From positions 310,001-374,000 of the forward strand of contig NZ_SOBR01000004.1 in assembly GCF_004364315.1 (NCBI RefSeq): a DNA stretch of 64,000 nucleotides. The letters are read 5' to 3'. Of this stretch, positions 35,659 through 44,943 are shown one piece after another. Under the pieces are notes generated by a model, which did no database searches, was not told where the DNA came from, and was given only the letters and a program-made list of their open reading frames with translations. Origin of the DNA: Chromohalobacter marismortui. GTDB lineage: Bacteria; Pseudomonadota; Gammaproteobacteria; Pseudomonadales; Halomonadaceae. The translations under genes and the position numbers were made by a program. The stretch's first letter is position 1. Every line of letters begins with the position of its first letter.

Positions 35659-36294
35659 TTATCTGGTGCTGGCGGCTAGACGCGCCCCCAGGGCAACGAA
35701 CATGGCACCAAGGCCGCGATCCATCCACATCCCCACGCGCGGGCTTGCCTTCAAGAAAGCGCCCAGCTTTGCTCCCATCATCACCAAGAGAGGTTCGATA
35801 AAAGCCGCGACCACGATAATCAAGCTGCCATGCAAGAACAGCTGGGCGCTCACCGGCCCGGCACCTGCCACGACGAATTGCGGCAAGAAGGCGAGAAAGA
35901 AGATGGCCACTTTGGGGTTCAGCGCGGACACCAGCACTCCTTGCCAATAGACCGACTGCGCCTTTGCGTCCCGGCCCCCGCCATTGGAAATAAAAGAATC
36001 CCCCTTGGACAACAGCATCTTGACGCCGAGCCATATCAAATAGGCAGCCCCTACCCACTTGATCACCGAAAACGCCACCGCCGAGGTGGCCAGAATGGCC
36101 GACAGCCCCGCCGCCGCCATGGCCACATGCAATGCCGTTCCTGACCAACCCCCGAGCATCGCAGCGAACCCATGTCGACGCCCGCTGCGTAGCGTCTGAC
36201 CTAGCATGAACGCGATATCCGGCCCCGGAGAAAGGTTCAGAAGCACCGCCGCTGACAAAAACGCCAGCCAATGCACCAACGAATAATCGAACAT
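35659..36294 (-). CDS. LysE-family translocator (amino acid exporter)
   Basis: A 211-residue protein with six hydrophobic segments and the LysE/RhtB signature LLNLSPGPDIAFMLGQTL near residue 18. It differs from the exporter at 33655 and lies on the other strand. A GC-rich hairpin near 35580 (CGCACCCTC with GAGGGTGCG) lies beyond its stop. Substrate unknown. Confidence 0.9.
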   Translation of the reverse strand: MFDYSLVHWLAFLSAAVLLNLSPGPDIAFMLGQTLRSGRRHGFAAMLGGWSGTALHVAMAAAGLSAILATSAVAFSVIKWVGAAYLIWLGVKMLLSKGDSFISNGGGRDAKAQSVYWQGVLVSALNPKVAIFFLAFLPQFVVAGAGPVSAQLFLHGSLIIVVAAFIEPLLVMMGAKLGAFLKASPRVGMWMDRGLGAMFVALGARLAASTR

Positions 36295-36458
36295 ATCGCA
36301 ATCATCCCATTATGGGTCGAATCAGTGAGTTGTAGATGCCAACCGCAAAATTCGCGTGCTCACGCGCGGCGCCAACACCGGTTATTTCCAATATCGCCAG
36401 CTTGCACCACACCAACCGCACCTTCCACTACCACGCGTAGTAAACTATCAGATATTAA

Positions 36459-36935
36459 TTATCCGCGACGAATGTCGGCCTCACACGCGACCTCAAAATT
36501 CACCGAATTCGCAATGAAGCATAGCGAATGCGCTTTCTCATGAAGAGACGTCGCCAGCTCGCTATCGTCGTTTTCGCCGATGCTGACGATGGGCTTGAGT
36601 GTCACTTTATCGAAATGACCGCCGCCACTTTTGGCCTCAATCATGCGCCCTTCGGCGTTGTCCTCGTAACTCGACACCGTGATGCCGGCATCAGCGCAGA
36701 GATGTAGATACCAGAGCATGTGGCATGCTGAGAGCGAGCTCAGCAACAGCTCCTCCGGATTATAGCGGGACGAGTCGCCAAGAAATGCCGGATCCGCCGA
36801 CCCGGCTATTGTTGGCTTGCCCCCGCAGGTTATTTCATGATCGCGCGAGAAGGCGCGATAGTGCTTTGTGCCTTCGCCCGAATTACCGGTCCAGACGACG
36901 GTAGCAGAATAATTGTGCTCGCCTTTTTGTGGCAT
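36459..36935 (-). CDS. OsmC-family peroxide-reducing protein
   Basis: The 158-residue protein has the two OsmC/Ohr cysteines: one in LSACHMLWYLHLC and one in HEKAHSLCFIANSV. The family reduces organic hydroperoxides with a thiol cycle. It is the first gene of an AT-richer stretch of small minus-strand genes. Upstream sequence is AT-rich with no regulator nearby. Confidence 0.88.
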   Translation of the reverse strand: MPQKGEHNYSATVVWTGNSGEGTKHYRAFSRDHEITCGGKPTIAGSADPAFLGDSSRYNPEELLLSSLSACHMLWYLHLCADAGITVSSYEDNAEGRMIEAKSGGGHFDKVTLKPIVSIGENDDSELATSLHEKAHSLCFIANSVNFEVACEADIRRG

Positions 36936-37062
36936 CGGTGGCTCCCCGTTGGATAAATGGCTCGCTTAACGGCAGATAGAACACACGGCCATGGGGTGGA
37001 AATGACAATGCTCCATCATTCGGAGGCTGCCGAGCAGGTTCCGCATATATTGCTTAGCATTG

Positions 37063-37527
37063 CTAGCCCTTAACTCCAAAAATTTCGGTGGACATCAAAA
37101 AGTACTTCTCTCGTTCGGAGAAGCCAAGTGAGCGATACAGCTGCTGTGCCCGCTTGTTGGTACGCGCCACTTCCAAATGTATCGCCTTTATATCATGACG
37201 CGCCAACTCTGCTTTCATCAGAGCCAAGGCCTCACGTCCGTAACCACTTCCACGGTATTCCGCTGATATAAAGATCTCATCGATAAAGGCGTCTCGACCT
37301 CCGAATTCAATCGAGAAGCCGAAAGAAATTGCCACATACCCAATCAGTTCCGCATCAAGGCGTATCAAAAATATCCGGCCAAAGGCGCTGTTACCGAGTA
37401 GAGAAATCACGGCATCCCTGCGCACTTCATCGCAAATCTGCACGCCTTCGCATTTGTGATATGCGCGAACGAAGAAAAGCAGCTCATCAAGGTATTGACG
37501 CTGCGCTGGTTGCAAGCAGATGGCCAT
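37063..37527 (-). CDS. GNAT-family N-acetyltransferase
   Basis: A 154-residue acetyltransferase with the acetyl-CoA loop EYRGSGYGREAL and the later NKRAQQLYRSLGF motif. ATG 37527 is chosen over a TTG at 37548, although both lack a strong ribosome site. GNATs acetylate amines, antibiotics or protein N-termini; this one cannot be placed further. Codon use is AT-richer than the core genes on either side. Confidence 0.85.
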   Translation of the reverse strand: MAICLQPAQRQYLDELLFFVRAYHKCEGVQICDEVRRDAVISLLGNSAFGRIFLIRLDAELIGYVAISFGFSIEFGGRDAFIDEIFISAEYRGSGYGREALALMKAELARHDIKAIHLEVARTNKRAQQLYRSLGFSEREKYFLMSTEIFGVKG

Positions 37528-37912
37528 TATCTTCTCAATATTCCGCAATTATGAGCAGCGCTCGCTTCACACTAGAACAATAACTTTAGCTAAATAAAAC
37601 CATCCATACTTGCATTGCCACGACAAAATATTATTATAAGGCAAGGATCGTTTAACGCATCAAGAAAAATGCATATCTTCTCATGTAAATCAGTATAGCT
37701 TATTTTCAATATTTTAGCCATCCACCACCGCCAATTAACTCTCGTGAAGTGAGGCTTTTGTAATTTCTCAAATCACTGTAAATAGATGTCAGGACAAGCG
37801 TCATGACGGCTCTATCGGTGCATAAATTTCGGACTATTTCATGTCGAAGGCCACGACCGAGACAATGGCTAGCTCGGGCATTGAGCCATTTCCGTGCGGA
37901 TAATTTCCACTG
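37528..37912. other. AT-rich intergenic stretch, no gene seen
   Basis: About 385 bp of low-GC sequence between two minus-strand genes. No ORF over 40 codons with a ribosome site, no RNA gene and no convincing attC-like site was found. Several promoter-like TATAAT-type strings occur, as expected at this composition. Confidence 0.4.
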
Positions 37913-38404
37913 TCAGCCATTCGTAGCGTGAACGGCCTTTTCGGCCTCTACTATTTCATACTGACTAAACACTTGAACGCCATTTTGCCGCAGCAAGGCT
38001 ACCGTGACTCCCATGCCGGGATTTTTTACACCAGAGAAGCTCCCGTCATAAACGGCTGAACTCCCGCAGGAAGGACTAAATTCCGCAAGCACTGCAATTC
38101 TTATGCTAAATTTACGACATAAATCCAAGGCGATAGAGGCTCCCTCAATAAAATCTTCCGTGACAACATCTCCACCTTTCTCAATGACATCGACTTTACC
38201 TTCCAATACGCCCTCCCCACTTCCTTTTAGGATCTCCGCAGGCTTCCTCGGAATGCTCATTCCAGCCTCGACCTCGGGACAAACTGAAACAACCCGGCCT
38301 TCAGACATCCATCTCGCTACAACCTCATCATTGACTGAAAGACTTCCACCATCGTACCGAACTCTTTTCCCCAAGAGGCAGGCGCTCATTAAAACTTTTC
38401 TCAA
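37913..38404 (-). CDS. DUF523 protein (YbbK-like)
   Basis: The 163-residue protein has the DUF523 cysteine motifs: MSACLLG at the start, SVCPEVEAGMSIPR near residue 41 and FSPSCGSSAVYDG near residue 108. The start is TTG 38404 because homologues begin M-[KR]-K-V-L-x-SACLLG and GGAG lies nine bases before it. DUF523 is of unknown function; the cysteines hint at metal or cluster binding. Confidence 0.88.
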   Translation of the reverse strand: MRKVLMSACLLGKRVRYDGGSLSVNDEVVARWMSEGRVVSVCPEVEAGMSIPRKPAEILKGSGEGVLEGKVDVIEKGGDVVTEDFIEGASIALDLCRKFSIRIAVLAEFSPSCGSSAVYDGSFSGVKNPGMGVTVALLRQNGVQVFSQYEIVEAEKAVHATNG

Positions 38405-38494
38405 ATCGCTAGGCTCCTGTGTTTTGGTAATGCCTGACCACGTGCCGCTTTGTAGCTACGGAGAGGCTGACAATTGGACACTCTACTGCCAATT

Positions 38495-39049
38495 TTAGAG
38501 AAGACCCAAGACATCCCTGGTGCTCATAATGGAAGCATATTCTCTATCTATATTCGCTAAAGACATTGCGTGCACCTCGTCAGCGGATCTCCAAACGCCT
38601 GCATAATCTGTCTTGGCAAAGGTGAAAGTAGCATCAGAAACCACGATGGTGCTGAAACCCAGATTTCCCGCCGTGCGGGCTGTGGACTCGACGGAATTAT
38701 TAGTGCTTACACCCACGAGCACCACACTAGAAATCCCCCGGACGTGCAACCATCGCTCCAAGCCGCTCTGTATAAACGCATCGGGTACGCTCTTCTCTAC
38801 CACATGCTCGGTATCCAACGGCGCCAGTTCGGGTTGAAACTCTGCCCCAGGCTGGCCCGGCCAAAAAGGGGAATCTTTAGCCCGCGAAATGTGGCGGACT
38901 GACACAACGGGCCAACCCGCACGACGCCAAGCCGCGAGAAGGCTTTGAATATTCCGTTCAGCGTCAAGATTATTTCTTTTCTCGGCATCGGGCTCTTTCA
39001 TGCCCCGCTGCATATCGATGACTATAAGGGCAACTGGTTCATTATTCAT
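38495..39049 (-). CDS. Isochorismatase-like cysteine hydrolase with Ser at the usual Cys
   Basis: A 184-residue protein with the family's acidic residue in LIVIDMQ and a VVLVGVSTNNSVESTAR segment near residue 115. Typical members read T-N-x-C-V there; here serine replaces the nucleophilic cysteine, a variant that recurs in one subgroup. ATG 39049 is chosen because GGAG lies nine bases upstream; earlier starts (39058, 39064) crowd that site. It overlaps the last codons of a VOC gene remnant. Activity is uncertain. Confidence 0.82.
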   Translation of the reverse strand: MNNEPVALIVIDMQRGMKEPDAEKRNNLDAERNIQSLLAAWRRAGWPVVSVRHISRAKDSPFWPGQPGAEFQPELAPLDTEHVVEKSVPDAFIQSGLERWLHVRGISSVVLVGVSTNNSVESTARTAGNLGFSTIVVSDATFTFAKTDYAGVWRSADEVHAMSLANIDREYASIMSTRDVLGLL

Positions 39050-39167
39050 TGTTTTCATCTCCAAAACCTACTCGGTTGCCATCAGGATCGCTGATATTAG
39101 TACTGCGGCGCCCTTGGAGTGCAACGGAAAGGGCGTCCTGCGGCCACCGGCCGCGAACCTCTTCGAC
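39042..39167 (-). pseudogene. 3' remnant of a VOC/glyoxalase-family gene
   Basis: Reading the minus strand gives 41 codons ending TNISDPDGNRVGFGDENNE and a stop. DPDGNRVGF is the hallmark C-terminal strand of glyoxalase/bleomycin-resistance (VOC) proteins. An in-frame stop lies directly upstream, and most of the gene is missing. It lies between the GNAT stop and the hydrolase start, whose first codons it overlaps. Confidence 0.65.
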
Positions 39168-39180
39168 TTATTATACTTTG

Positions 39181-39663
39181 TTAACTACGTGCAAATTCTT
39201 TAAGTGCTTTTCCAGACAAACGATAGCCTACCCATTCACTTTGTGGTTCTGCACCTATTGACCTATAGAACCGTATCGCCGGTTCATTCCAGTCAAGTAC
39301 ATTCCACTCGAAGCGACCACAATTTTTCGACAATGCGATTTTTGCAAGGTGCTTCAGAAGAGCCTTTCCGGCACCGACACCTCTATGCTCAGGAGACACA
39401 TACAAATCCTCAAGATATAACCCATGCTTACCAAGCCATGTTGAGAAATTGAAAAAATAGACCGCAAAACCAACAGGCTCGTTATTGAAATTACAAATAA
39501 CGGCATCAGTAGTCGATTCGGAACCGAATAAAGAATTTTCTATATCAGCGACTGTAGCCAATACTTCGTTTTCTGCTTTCTCATAAACAGCGAGCTCTGT
39601 AATAAATCTATGAATCAGAGCCGAGTCTTCAATTTTTGCTTGACGAATTTCTAAACCTGACAT
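39181..39663 (-). CDS. GNAT-family N-acetyltransferase (diamine acetyltransferase-like)
   Basis: The 160-residue protein resembles the SSAT-like group: IRQAKIEDSALIHRFI at the start, LYLEDLYVSPEHRGVGAGKALL for acetyl-CoA binding and EWNVLDWNEPAIRFYRSIGA near the end. Possible substrates are polyamines or thialysine. The gene is AT-rich and shares strand and style with the other small genes of this stretch. Confidence 0.87.
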   Translation of the reverse strand: MSGLEIRQAKIEDSALIHRFITELAVYEKAENEVLATVADIENSLFGSESTTDAVICNFNNEPVGFAVYFFNFSTWLGKHGLYLEDLYVSPEHRGVGAGKALLKHLAKIALSKNCGRFEWNVLDWNEPAIRFYRSIGAEPQSEWVGYRLSGKALKEFARS

Positions 39664-40090
39664 TTTATACTCCCGTTTCTAGCAACATATAACAAGCATT
39701 AGACCGCGCACTCGCCCCACTTAAACACGATTCTCATTCAAAAATATTATCTAGCGCGCCAACCAGCCTCTAACTTATTGGCTTAAAATGTGATAACCGT
39801 AACTCGGCAATCTATTCAGCATTAGCGTGCTTGCGCGCTTTATCGGGGCCAGCGTGTGGAGGGAGTAACAGCGGTAGGTCACGGCTCCAGGCACGCTACC
39901 GCCCCTACCCTGCAAGCCGTGATGCGCCCTTGCCATCCCATGCGGTAGTCCCTGCGTTATGTCGTTGTCGTTCTTTTATATGACCGTCTAAGTGACTTTA
40001 GTGAATCAGAGTATTCAAGTGTGGTGATGGATGCAAAACGGCGGTTGGTCGTAGAGGTGGGGCTGGTATTAACGCATGAGGGGGAAAATG
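39664..40090. other. Intergenic region with interleaved stems
   Basis: Separates the AT-rich gene run from the YcaO gene. No ORF is convincing. At 39871-39922 two stems interleave (GCGGTAG with CTACCGC, TCACGGCT with AGCCGTGA), a pseudoknot-like arrangement. The GC content changes sharply near 39800, probably the border of the acquired segment. Confidence 0.45.
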
Positions 40091-40134
40091 CCCTCTCCGC
40101 CGGGGCGCGCCGTGCGTGGCGGTGGCGGAGAGGG
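40091..40134 (-). terminator. Hairpin after the YcaO gene
   Basis: A perfect 11-bp stem (CCCTCTCCGCC and GGCGGAGAGGG) with a 22-nt loop lies 15 bp beyond the minus-strand stop; on that strand CATTTTC follows, a weak T-run. Confidence 0.6.
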
Positions 40135-40148
40135 TGGGGAGGTGCGGT

Positions 40149-42356
40149 TTACGAGGTGGCGATGCCCGCCCCGGCCGCCCGCGCGGCGTGCAGCTTGCGG
40201 TAGCTTTCGATCAGGCGCTGGTGGCGGTCGATGCCTTCCAGCCCCATGCTGGTGGGCGTCAGCCCGGGGAAGCGTACCTCGTCGTTCACCGCGCCGATCA
40301 CCTGGCGCATGGTCTCTTCGCCGAACATCCGCGTGAGGTTGCGGTGGTAGTCGTTGAAGTCGAGGTCGTCGTCCAGGGCGATCTCCAACACCGCCTGCAT
40401 GGCCTGATGGAACAGGCCGCGCTGCACGGTGTTGTCGTTGAACTGCAGGAACATCTGGACGTGCTCCAGCGCTGTTTCGTACTCGCCCAGAGCGATCTCG
40501 ATCAGCAGCTTGAGCTCGAGGATGGTCAGCTCGCTCCACACGGTGTTGTCGTCGAACTCGATGCCGATCAGCGTGCCGACCTTGATGTGGTCGTCGAGCT
40601 GACTTTCTTCCAGGCGCTCGAGCAGGTCGGCCAGGCGCTCATCCTCGAGTGCGTGCAGGTTGAGGATGTCCGCGCGGAAGTCCAGCGCCATGTTGGTGTT
40701 ATCCCACACCAGGTCCTCGACCGGGTATACCTCGGAATACCCCGGCACCAGGATGCGGCACACCGGCGCGCCCAGGTCCTCATGCTCCATCACGTAGGCT
40801 TCCAGGCCCTGATCGGCGAGCAGTCCGTAGAGGCGCTCGGCTTCTTCCGCGGTGGTGCCGGCGAAGTCCCATTCGTGGAAGTCGAGATCCGTGCGGTCGC
40901 TGAAGAAGCGCCAGGAGATCACCCCGGAGGAGTCGATGAAGTGCTCGACGAAGTTGTTGGGCTCGGAGACCGCCAGCGAGCTGAAGGTCGGCTGCGGCAG
41001 GTCGTTCAGGCCCTCGAAGCTGCGCCCCTGGAGCAATTCGGTAAGGCTGCGCTCCAGCGCGACCTGGAAGCTCGGATGCGCGCCGAAGGAGGCGAACACT
41101 CCGCCGGTGCGCGGGTTCATCAGGGTCACGCACATCACCGGGTAGCGGCCGCCGAGCGAGGCGTCCTTGACCAGCACCGGGAAGCCCTGGGCCTCCAGCG
41201 CGGCGATGCCTTCCTGAATGCCGGGGTACTTGGCCAGCATCTCCTCCGGCACGTCCGGCAGGACGATCTCTTGCTCGATGATTTCCTTCTTCACCGCGCG
41301 CTCGAAGATCTCGGAAAGGCACTGCACCTCGGCCTCGGCGAGCGTGTTGCCGGCGCTCATGCCGTTGCTGAGGTAGAGGTTCTCGATCAGGTTGGAGGGG
41401 AAGTACACCGTCTCGCCATCGGAGCGGCGCTTGAACGGCAGCGCGACGATGCCGCGATCCTTTCGCCCGGAGTTGGTGTCGATCAGGTGCGAGCCGCGCA
41501 GCTCGCCGTCCGGATCGAAGATCGCCCGACAATGTGCGTCGAGCAGCCCTGCGGGCAGCGCGTCGTCGTCTTCCAGCGGGAACCAGCGCTCGCTGGGATA
41601 GTGGACGAAGGCACTATCGGCGATCTCCTCGCCGAAGAACTGATCGTTGTAGAAGAAGTTGCAGGAGAGGCGCTCGATGAACTCGCCCAGCGCCGAGCAC
41701 AGCGCCGCTTCCTTGGTCGCGCCCTTGCCGTTGGTGAAGCACATCGGCGAGGCCGCGTCGCGCAGATGCAGCGACCAGACGTTGGGCACGATGTTGCGCC
41801 ACGAAGCGATCTCGATCTTCATGCCCAAACCCTCGAGGATCCGGGTCATGTTGGCGATGGTGCGCTCCAGCGGCAGGTCTTTGCCCTCGATCCAGGTTTC
41901 GCCGCCTGCGTCGTCGTCCTTGGCATTCGTGCCCATCAACAGCGCCTGAGCGTCCTCGTCGATGTTCTCGACCGTCTCGATCTGGAACTCGGGCGCGTTC
42001 TGGATCACGCGCTTGACGCTGCAACGCTCCGCCGCACGCAGGATACCGGTGCGATCTTTCTCGGAAAGGTCCTCCGGCAGCTCCACCTGGATCTTGAAGA
42101 TCTGGTTGTAGCGGTTCTCGGGGTCGACGATGTTGTTCTGCGACAGCCGGATATTCTCGGTGGGGATATCCCGCGCGTTGCAGTACAAGCGCACGAAATA
42201 GGCCGCACACAACGCTGAGGAGGCCAGGAAGTAGTCGAACGGACTCGGCGCCGAGCCGTCGCCCTTGTAGCGAATAGGCTGGTCGGTCTCGACGGTGAAG
42301 TCGTCGAACTTGGCCGCCAGCCGCAGGTTTTCGAGAAAGTTGACCTTGATTTCCAT
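40149..42356 (-). CDS. ycaO: OsmC domain / YcaO domain fusion protein
   Basis: The 735-residue protein joins an N-terminal OsmC-like domain (about residues 1-140, GSAPSPFDYFLASSALCAAYF) to a YcaO domain (from about 165; GKGATKEAALCSALGEFIERLS and SNGMSAGNTLAEAEVQCLSEIFERAVK) and a helical C-terminal region. E. coli YcaO is linked to ribosomal protein S12 beta-methylthiolation with RimO; YcaO proteins use ATP to activate amide carbonyls. No precursor peptide or RiPP genes adjoin, so a housekeeping role is likelier than natural-product synthesis. ATG 42356 lacks a strong ribosome site. Confidence 0.9.
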   Translation of the reverse strand: MEIKVNFLENLRLAAKFDDFTVETDQPIRYKGDGSAPSPFDYFLASSALCAAYFVRLYCNARDIPTENIRLSQNNIVDPENRYNQIFKIQVELPEDLSEKDRTGILRAAERCSVKRVIQNAPEFQIETVENIDEDAQALLMGTNAKDDDAGGETWIEGKDLPLERTIANMTRILEGLGMKIEIASWRNIVPNVWSLHLRDAASPMCFTNGKGATKEAALCSALGEFIERLSCNFFYNDQFFGEEIADSAFVHYPSERWFPLEDDDALPAGLLDAHCRAIFDPDGELRGSHLIDTNSGRKDRGIVALPFKRRSDGETVYFPSNLIENLYLSNGMSAGNTLAEAEVQCLSEIFERAVKKEIIEQEIVLPDVPEEMLAKYPGIQEGIAALEAQGFPVLVKDASLGGRYPVMCVTLMNPRTGGVFASFGAHPSFQVALERSLTELLQGRSFEGLNDLPQPTFSSLAVSEPNNFVEHFIDSSGVISWRFFSDRTDLDFHEWDFAGTTAEEAERLYGLLADQGLEAYVMEHEDLGAPVCRILVPGYSEVYPVEDLVWDNTNMALDFRADILNLHALEDERLADLLERLEESQLDDHIKVGTLIGIEFDDNTVWSELTILELKLLIEIALGEYETALEHVQMFLQFNDNTVQRGLFHQAMQAVLEIALDDDLDFNDYHRNLTRMFGEETMRQVIGAVNDEVRFPGLTPTSMGLEGIDRHQRLIESYRKLHAARAAGAGIATS

Positions 42357-42404
42357 GTACACGAACCGGGTTGGTGTCGGGTGCGCCCAGGGGGCGAATT
42401 GCCG

Positions 42405-42427
42405 GCCATTATCCGGGTTTCAAGCGG
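42405..42427. repeat. 23-bp repeat, copy 1
   Basis: GCCATTATCCGGGTTTCAAG plus CGG recurs exactly at 45290-45312, and looser similarity spreads over about 50 bp. This copy lies about 50 bp upstream of the YcaO gene and after the macrodomain gene's stop. On the minus strand it reads TTGAAACCCGGATAAT, with promoter-like hexamers too close together to be a normal promoter. Confidence 0.6.
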
Positions 42428-42517
42428 GTGTGTCTTGGGGTGTGGGAGAAAGGCAGAACACCGACAGCGGGACCGTCCGGCGCCCGACAATGGCAGGGTC
42501 TCAATTAATGGTCCTTT

Positions 42518-43054
42518 TCAATCGAGCAAGCGCTCGAGAACCTCTTCATGGACTCGGGCGTCCGCCTCCTGGAACAGCACGAAACGGATATGCTTGACCG
42601 AGGATAACTGGGGCAGCATCTCGAGCACCGCCTTGAACGCTACCTGCGTCGCGGCTTCCAGCGGATACCCGAAGGCACCGGTCGAGATCGCCGGGAAGGC
42701 GATGGAACCGAGCCCGTTTTGCTCGGCCAGTTCGAGTGCGTTGCGGTAGCAGGCCGCCAGCAGCGGCTCGACGGGCTCGTCCACGCCGTACACCGGACCC
42801 AGGCAATGCACCACCGAACGGTTGGGCAAATTATGGGCGCCGGTGATCACCGCTTGCCCCGGTTGAATGGGCGCCAGCGGCTGGCATTCCCGCTCCAGTT
42901 CCGGCCCGGCGCCCCGATGAATCGCACCCGCCACACCGCCGCCAATCCGCAGCTCCGCATTGGCCGCGTTCACGATGGCGTCCATATCCGGCTGGCGTGC
43001 AATATCCCCCTGCACGCACTCGAGTGTGACGCCTTGAAGATGTCGTGTCGGCAT
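42518..43054 (-). CDS. Macrodomain O-acetyl-ADP-ribose deacetylase (YmdB-like)
   Basis: The 178-residue protein is a single macrodomain: VQGDIARQPDMDAIVNAANAEL, the GGGVAGAIHRGAG loop and AFPAISTGAFGYP. It hydrolyses O-acetyl-ADP-ribose and may remove ADP-ribose from proteins. It lies upstream of the YcaO gene on the same strand, 162 bp apart. No toxin or sirtuin gene is adjacent. Confidence 0.93.
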   Translation of the reverse strand: MPTRHLQGVTLECVQGDIARQPDMDAIVNAANAELRIGGGVAGAIHRGAGPELERECQPLAPIQPGQAVITGAHNLPNRSVVHCLGPVYGVDEPVEPLLAACYRNALELAEQNGLGSIAFPAISTGAFGYPLEAATQVAFKAVLEMLPQLSSVKHIRFVLFQEADARVHEEVLERLLD

Positions 43055-43203
43055 GAACTCACCTCCATGGGTATCCGATCCGTTGTTTCAACGCATGGCC
43101 CATGCGCGAAGGGTAAGGGCCTTCGCGCATGACAGGACTTCTTCGGAGATACCAGGCAGGATAGGTAAGGCGCCACGCTGCCACAAGCTCCTTGACCCGC
43201 CGG

Positions 43204-44943
43204 TCAGAATGCCTCCCACTCTTCTTCCTCGGCCGTGTGGCGCACCGAGCGGCGAGGGGTCGTCAGACGTGGGGCAGGCGCGGCCGTCGACGTCGGTTGT
43301 TGTGCGCCGCCGGTGGCGGCCCAGGACCGCTGCGCCACATACGGTGTGTCCTGCGCAGAGGCCGTACCGAGCTCGAAGGTCGACATCAGCTCCATCAGCG
43401 TGTGGGCACGCGCCTTGAGGTTGTTGGAGGCGCTGGCGCTCTGCTCGACCAGGGCCGCGTTCTGCTGCGTGACCTGATCCATCTGCGCGACGGCTTCGCC
43501 GGCCTGCTGTACCCCGTCGCTCTGCTCGGCGGTCGCGTTGCTGATTTCTTCCATCAGCTCGGTCACGCGCTTCACGGAAGCCACCACGTCCTCGGTGGTC
43601 TTGCCGGCGCGCGTGGCCAGTTCCGTGCCCTGCTCGACACGCTGGCGGTTGGCGGTGATCAGGGTATTGATCTCCTTGGCGGACGTCGCGGAACGGCTGG
43701 CCAACTCGCGTACTTCCTGGGCGACCACGGCGAAACCTCGGCCATGCTCACCGGCGCGCGCCGCCTCGACGGAGGCGTTGAGCGCCAGGATGTTGGTCTG
43801 GAAGGCGATGCCATCGATCATGGTGATGATATCGGCCACTTCATTGGAGCTGGCATCGATGTCGCGCATGGTCTGCACCACCTGGGTGACGACCTCGCCA
43901 CCTTCTTCGGCGATACTCGAGGCGTTGGCGGCCTGCTTGCGCGCCTCGGCGGCATTGTCGGCGTTGTGCTGGACGGTGCTGCCCAACTGTTCCATGGCGG
44001 CAGCGGTCTCGGCCAGCGAGCTGGCCTGCTGCTCGGTGCGGGAGGCCAAGTCATTGTTCCCCTCGGCGATCTGCTCGCTGTTGGTGGCCACCGATTCGGC
44101 CGAACCGCGCACTTCCCAGACCGTCTTCTTCAGTCGCTCCGCCATCGCCACCTGGGCGGCCATGATGCTGTTGCGGTACTGCGGTTTCAGCGCCACCTGA
44201 CGGGTCAGATCGCCATTGCCCACCGCTTCGGCGAAAGCCTTGACCTCGTAGGGCTCGGCACCGAACTCGCGCAGCAGCAACCGGGTCAGCAACGTGGCCA
44301 CCAGCCCCCCGATCACCAGGGCCCCCAGGCACAGCAAGATCATGGTGATCTGGAAGTTCTCGGCGATATTGCGCGCAAAGCCGGTTTCGGCGGCATTGAG
44401 CTCTTCTTGCAGGGTGATGAAGGTGTTGATGTCGTCGAGCCAGGTGCTGAAGGCCGGCGCCGCTGCGTCGAGCAGCAACTGCTTGGCCCCCGCGATATCG
44501 CCTGCCTGACGCCGCTCGAGCACTTCCTCGATCAGCGGCATGGTGGTGGCCTGGATCTCCTGGATGGCGGCCAGGGCGTTACGCTCTTCGGCGGTGACAT
44601 TGCTCTCCGAGAAGATCTCCCGCATGCCGGCTGCCGCCTCGCGGTAGTCCCTTTCGAGGCGTTGAATGTCCGCCAGGATCGGCGTCAGGTCGGCCGCGTC
44701 GTCGACCAGGACCGCATCGCGCACGGCGATGGCGCGATCATGCACGCTGCCTCGGAAATCGACCGCATACTGCTGCTTGACGCTGTTGACGTCATTGATG
44801 ACCTGCATGCTGTGGTCGATCAGGTTGACCTCGCGCACCCCCTCGGCGGTCAGGATGACCATCAGCAAGAGCACGCTGGCAAAGCCGGCCGTCATCCGGG
44901 CCCGAATCGTCGTGCCCCGTAGCCATGAAAAAAGGTTTTTCAC
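43204..44943 (-). CDS. Methyl-accepting chemotaxis protein
   Basis: The 579-residue receptor has a first membrane helix (about residues 15-35), a four-helix periplasmic sensor (to about 205), a second helix (about 207-227), HAMP and the signalling hairpin with the conserved tip [24 protein letters not shown]-like sequence. It ends EEEWEAF, matching the xWxxF pentapeptide that tethers CheR and CheB. GTG 44943 is chosen because AGGA lies just upstream and the helix begins there; an upstream start at 45096 is implausible. The ligand is unknown. Confidence 0.93.
   Translation of the reverse strand: MKNLFSWLRGTTIRARMTAGFASVLLLMVILTAEGVREVNLIDHSMQVINDVNSVKQQYAVDFRGSVHDRAIAVRDAVLVDDAADLTPILADIQRLERDYREAAAGMREIFSESNVTAEERNALAAIQEIQATTMPLIEEVLERRQAGDIAGAKQLLLDAAAPAFSTWLDDINTFITLQEELNAAETGFARNIAENFQITMILLCLGALVIGGLVATLLTRLLLREFGAEPYEVKAFAEAVGNGDLTRQVALKPQYRNSIMAAQVAMAERLKKTVWEVRGSAESVATNSEQIAEGNNDLASRTEQQASSLAETAAAMEQLGSTVQHNADNAAEARKQAANASSIAEEGGEVVTQVVQTMRDIDASSNEVADIITMIDGIAFQTNILALNASVEAARAGEHGRGFAVVAQEVRELASRSATSAKEINTLITANRQRVEQGTELATRAGKTTEDVVASVKRVTELMEEISNATAEQSDGVQQAGEAVAQMDQVTQQNAALVEQSASASNNLKARAHTLMELMSTFELGTASAQDTPYVAQRSWAATGGAQQPTSTAAPAPRLTTPRRSVRHTAEEEEWEAF

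Noticed and set aside
36300-39800. Integron cassette array
   Set aside because: Gene types fit, but I found no pair of core sites with inverted attC arms between genes and no integrase in the window.
40116-42218. Long plus-strand ORF of 700 codons opposite the YcaO gene
   Set aside because: It is the antisense shadow of a clear OsmC-YcaO coding frame, and its composition is repetitive Val/Leu/Gly without domains.
40149-42356. RiPP natural-product cluster around YcaO
   Set aside because: No precursor peptide, dehydrogenase or exporter specific to such clusters is adjacent.
42362-42427. Promoter reading of TTGAAA-GATAAT in the 23-bp repeat
   Set aside because: The two hexamers are only four bases apart, far from normal promoter spacing.
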